From Ascarosepion bandense (Eukaryota > Mollusca > Cephalopoda > Sepiida > Sepiidae), in the NCBI GenBank assembly GCA_037127315.1, contig JBBBDQ010001614.1, positions 1,071,501-1,135,500 of the forward strand: a DNA stretch of 64,000 nucleotides, in the 5' to 3' direction. Shown here in pieces: positions 63,947 through 64,000 of the stretch; position 1 is the stretch's first letter, and every line of letters starts with the position of its first letter. Made by a program: the position numbers and the translations under genes. The notes beneath the pieces are model-generated. The model made no database searches. It saw nothing but the letters and a program-made list of their open reading frames with translations, and was not told the origin of the DNA.

Positions 63947-64000
63947 AATACAATTTCATTTGTTTATTTATTTATTTTTCAATATATATTAATGGCATTA
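63641..64000. other. No gene; (TA)n at 63917-63945
   Basis: Nothing else recognised up to the end of the window. Confidence 0.5.

Overview
The window looks like repeat-saturated, AT-rich intergenic or intronic DNA of a cephalopod mollusc, most likely an octopus. The basis is recall of family resemblance, not a search: a tRNA-headed SINE with a (GTCA)n tail, an RTE-like LINE abundant in octopus annotations, a CR1/Jockey-like LINE, Penelope-like elements, and heavy (TA)n and (TG)n microsatellites. I find no host protein-coding exon, rRNA locus or tRNA gene that I can support. Nearly every recognisable coding stretch is a decayed transposon fragment.

Layout. 0-8 kb: a CCCGGCGTTGC-type repeat (R1), an old dimeric 5S/tRNA SINE, a LINE tail and the first tRNA-SINE. 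7.8-10.5 kb: a VNTR retroposon carrying a LINE tail, repeat R2, a SINE. 11.5-13.8 kb: a Penelope-like (PLE) block with a GIY-YIG endonuclease remnant and hammerhead ribozyme motifs. 13.9-16 kb: two mariner-like remnants with an RTE copy between them that is 5'-inverted and bracketed by an 11-bp target-site duplication. 17-21.9 kb: a SINE cluster, a CR1-like LINE and a second VNTR retroposon inside an old short-period tandem array. 22.9-25 kb: a 385-bp fold-back and an RTE copy split by a CR1-like LINE. 26 kb: 5S rRNA-like sequence fused to a tRNA-SINE. 33.5-34.5 kb: the best hammerhead copy and a (TA)n-anchored tandem array. 35-39.6 kb: SINEs, the third VNTR retroposon and a 120-bp TA tract. 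40.1-45.1 kb: a 5-kb polypyrimidine domain with a mariner remnant inside. 45-53.9 kb: RTE fragments in both orientations, with R1 and the 5S-tRNA SINE nested in them. 54-56.7 kb: a PLE reverse transcriptase split by a seven-copy (TA)-containing array. 57.9-60.8 kb: a Tc1 transposase gene split by about 1.16 kb of foreign sequence, and a second Tc1 fragment. 61-63.5 kb: a CR1-like LINE whose 3' UTR has grown into a 1.15-kb minisatellite.

How the parts relate. The autonomous classes (RTE-like, CR1/Jockey-like, PLE, Tc1/mariner) are all represented by broken genes. Three non-autonomous systems appear to ride on them: the VNTR retroposon shares the CR1-like 3' tail; the hammerhead units look like PLE terminal repeats or retrozyme-type derivatives; and two SINE families share one tRNA head and body but swap a 5S promoter module at the 5' end and unrelated modules at the 3' end. 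The strongest candidates for a second look are the hammerhead unit at 33515-33813 and the composite 5S-tRNA SINE, one copy of which (53436-53830) has clear 13-bp target-site duplications.
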